This document shows positions 62,146 to 64,000 of a stretch of DNA of 64,000 nt, one piece after another (within the stretch, counting starts at the first letter, position 1; each line of letters begins with the position of its first letter). This stretch comes from Lineus longissimus. Its lineage: Eukaryota > Nemertea > Pilidiophora > Heteronemertea > Lineidae. The position numbers were made by a program, and so were the translations under genes. The notes under the pieces were generated by a model. The model saw only the letters and a list, made by a program, of their open reading frames with translations, was not told the DNA's origin and did not search any database. The DNA lies in NCBI RefSeq assembly GCF_910592395.1, contig NC_088317.1:12152001-12216000 (forward strand), given 5' to 3'.

Positions 62146-64000
62146 AACTGCCCTGGTTGGAAAACCTGAATCCATTACGAAACCGCATGTTTGTCCGACA
62201 TTGCCTATAATTCAGCGATGGGGAAATAGAGGGAAGCAGCTGCAGTGACGTCATCTTCGCGGAATGCTATTCTGATATCATTGCGCGTATAGGTTGGTGA
62301 AAAAAGTACACCAAGGGTGCTTAAATTCCCACCAAATTTTATATGTGTTATGAAGAGGCTTTTATCGAAATAATAGTAAAAATTCAAAACATTCCAATAC
62401 CGATTACCTGAGAAAAATTGATTTGTGTACAGCATTGCCATCAAATCGTCACTCGCGGACTGATATGGGACTATTAGAATACAAGTTCTAAACTGGCCAG
62501 TGAGACACTATTTCCTTAAATAAATTATCAAAAAGTATATCCCCGTTATAGCCTGGCTCTGTAGATTAAGAATCCACCAAAGATTGAAGAATAAATCCAC
62601 TTTCACCCATCACAGTCATGTATTTACCACAGCTTCACAGTTCAGTATGGACTTCGCCTGTGGATGAATACATGTCTCTGCACATTGGTTTGCTTTGTTT
62701 TGTTTTTCATAAACCTTTATTGATTAATTCCACATCGATCGTGGCTGTGACAATGGTCTCACTAGCCAGTGCGGAGGCCAGGCCTACCTGCCTCAAAAAA
62801 TGACGCGACGTCATTTCATGCATACCCCTGTTCCAGCGGCTGTAGACTTGGCAGTACCTTACTCTCACACAAACCTAAATATTTCTGAATAGCTTGTCAC
62901 TTTTAGAATACATCTGGCAAAGTTTCAACGTCGTCTAGGCATACAGTCGTGCATAGACTAATGCAGCACAATGCATGAGACACCCTGTACGTTAATGCAA
63001 ATTTGAAAAATTTCACCTTTATGCCTTATAACTTCAAGATTAACAAGGATGGTGAAACAAAATTTCCATACACATCTACTCATCACTTTGAGAAAGCCAA
63101 CTGACGACTATTTCAATCTTTTATATAAAAATAGGCTGTCGTTGCGGCTTTAGTTTGAGTTTTCTTTGCCCTCGAAATGTTACCTTGAGAACATGTGCAA
63201 TCTCACAGGAACCAGTCGATGTCAACATCATGTTAAACTATAAATAGCATGCGGGGCCTGCTCACCGCGTAAGTGCACAGAAGAAACTGGTATTTTCCTC
63301 AAATAATCGTCAGAGCTGCCCCTTCACAAAAAACAACGGACATTGACATTTGAACAAGTCGCAATAGGGATATATAGGTCCATCTGTATCCATGGTAATC
63401 ACTCGCGATTGAAGAACTAGTTTTTGAGAGGGTACAATCCCGACCTGGCTAGTGAGGCCAATGGTCTAATTTAAGGAATGTAGGAAAAAACCGAACGGAA
63501 AAAATCCCACAAATGTTTCGATAAGTAAGATATTTGGAATATTTTGAGATTTTAGGAAATATTTTTGCTATTTTATTTTTTATCCATTTTGGAATGCGTT
63601 TATTCAACATTTTTTTCTGAAATTTTCTTTGATAAAAAAATCATCTTTAAAATGAACATGTCATACTGTCCCCTTATTGCACCCAAGAGCTGAGTTCACA
63701 ACTTTATGGGCTGATTTTTTCAACAAATTTTTTTTACCGCATACCAGTTTGGCGGACGGATGCCTGGGGAATCTTAAAGACCTTTGAACCTATCTGGGTC
63801 TCCGTTTGTCGTGTGGCCGACATTAATGCCACTACGGCATATGGTAGGCTTAGATCTACGCAGGGCCTAACTGGATGCAATGTCTGTGGAGACATGACAA
63901 CAATGACATTGAACTCTTGCTAAGCAAGTGATTTTCGCCGCAGAATATTTTCGTGAGCATGACCTACTCTCGAAATTCGCGAAAATATCCTGGACGCGAA
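62146..64000. other. No gene or element recognised
   Basis: Non-coding DNA; frames of 60-80 codons at 62205-62444 and 62618-62803 have no domain. No repeats shared with the rest of the window were noticed. Confidence 0.45.

Overview
This is invertebrate nuclear DNA made almost entirely of mobile elements. BEL/Pao and Mag-like Ty3 retrotransposons, Kolobok, Harbinger and Mutator-like elements, and the frequent aggcctat-type words suggest a marine invertebrate, perhaps an echinoderm or hemichordate (weak inference). I see no convincing host housekeeping gene.

The most notable object is a broken, virus-like (Polinton/adintovirus/PLV-type) integrated element. Its two ends are at 15.5-18.4 kb and 26.9-33.4 kb. 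Each end has the same terminal repeat (17804-18422 and 32856-33381), starting 5'-AGTAATAGGG when read inwards. Intronless genes are packed directly inside each repeat and are transcribed inwards. The six bases outside the two ends are GGAATG and CATTCC, which are reverse complements. This is what the 6-bp target duplication of ONE element looks like after one end, with its host flank, has been inverted. Genes kept at the left end (now inverted) are a 60-aa zinc ribbon, a 347-aa zinc-motif protein and a 242-aa Q/N-rich protein. Genes at the right end are a 464-aa tail-anchored protein, a 94-aa protein, a roughly 400-aa coiled-coil/membrane protein, a candidate capsid protein (frameshifted) and a 78-aa membrane protein. 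No DNA polymerase, integrase, ATPase or protease of this element is in the window. A TTAA-flanked, THAP-encoding Kolobok-type transposon (28989-30377) is inserted in the coiled-coil/membrane gene; removing it puts the two halves back in one frame.

Layout: 1-5.0 kb non-coding with two MITEs and LINE 3' scraps; 5.0-13.1 kb BEL/Pao copy 1 (TSD CCCCC, one 4-nt frameshift); 13.5-15.5 kb arm/core repeat array; 15.5-18.4 kb inverted viral end; 18.4-26.9 kb host flank with a decayed Harbinger element, two tRNA/5S-like SINEs and more arm/core repeats; 26.9-33.4 kb viral right end; 33.4-36.2 kb sparse DNA; 36.2-50.5 kb BEL/Pao copy 2 on the minus strand (TSD GCGAG), which carries a near full-length APE-type LINE and a solo LTR that itself holds a composite of two 444-bp MITEs; 51.2-52.8 kb Mutator-like transposase pseudogene; 54.2-56.8 kb a MITE and two 5'-truncated LINEs; 57.25-62.14 kb a decayed Ty3 element (TSD AATCT); 62.1-64 kb no gene seen.

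The elements are nested and can be ordered in time. The viral element is older than the Kolobok insertion in it. BEL copy 2 is older than the LINE and solo LTR in it, and that LTR is older than the MITE composite.
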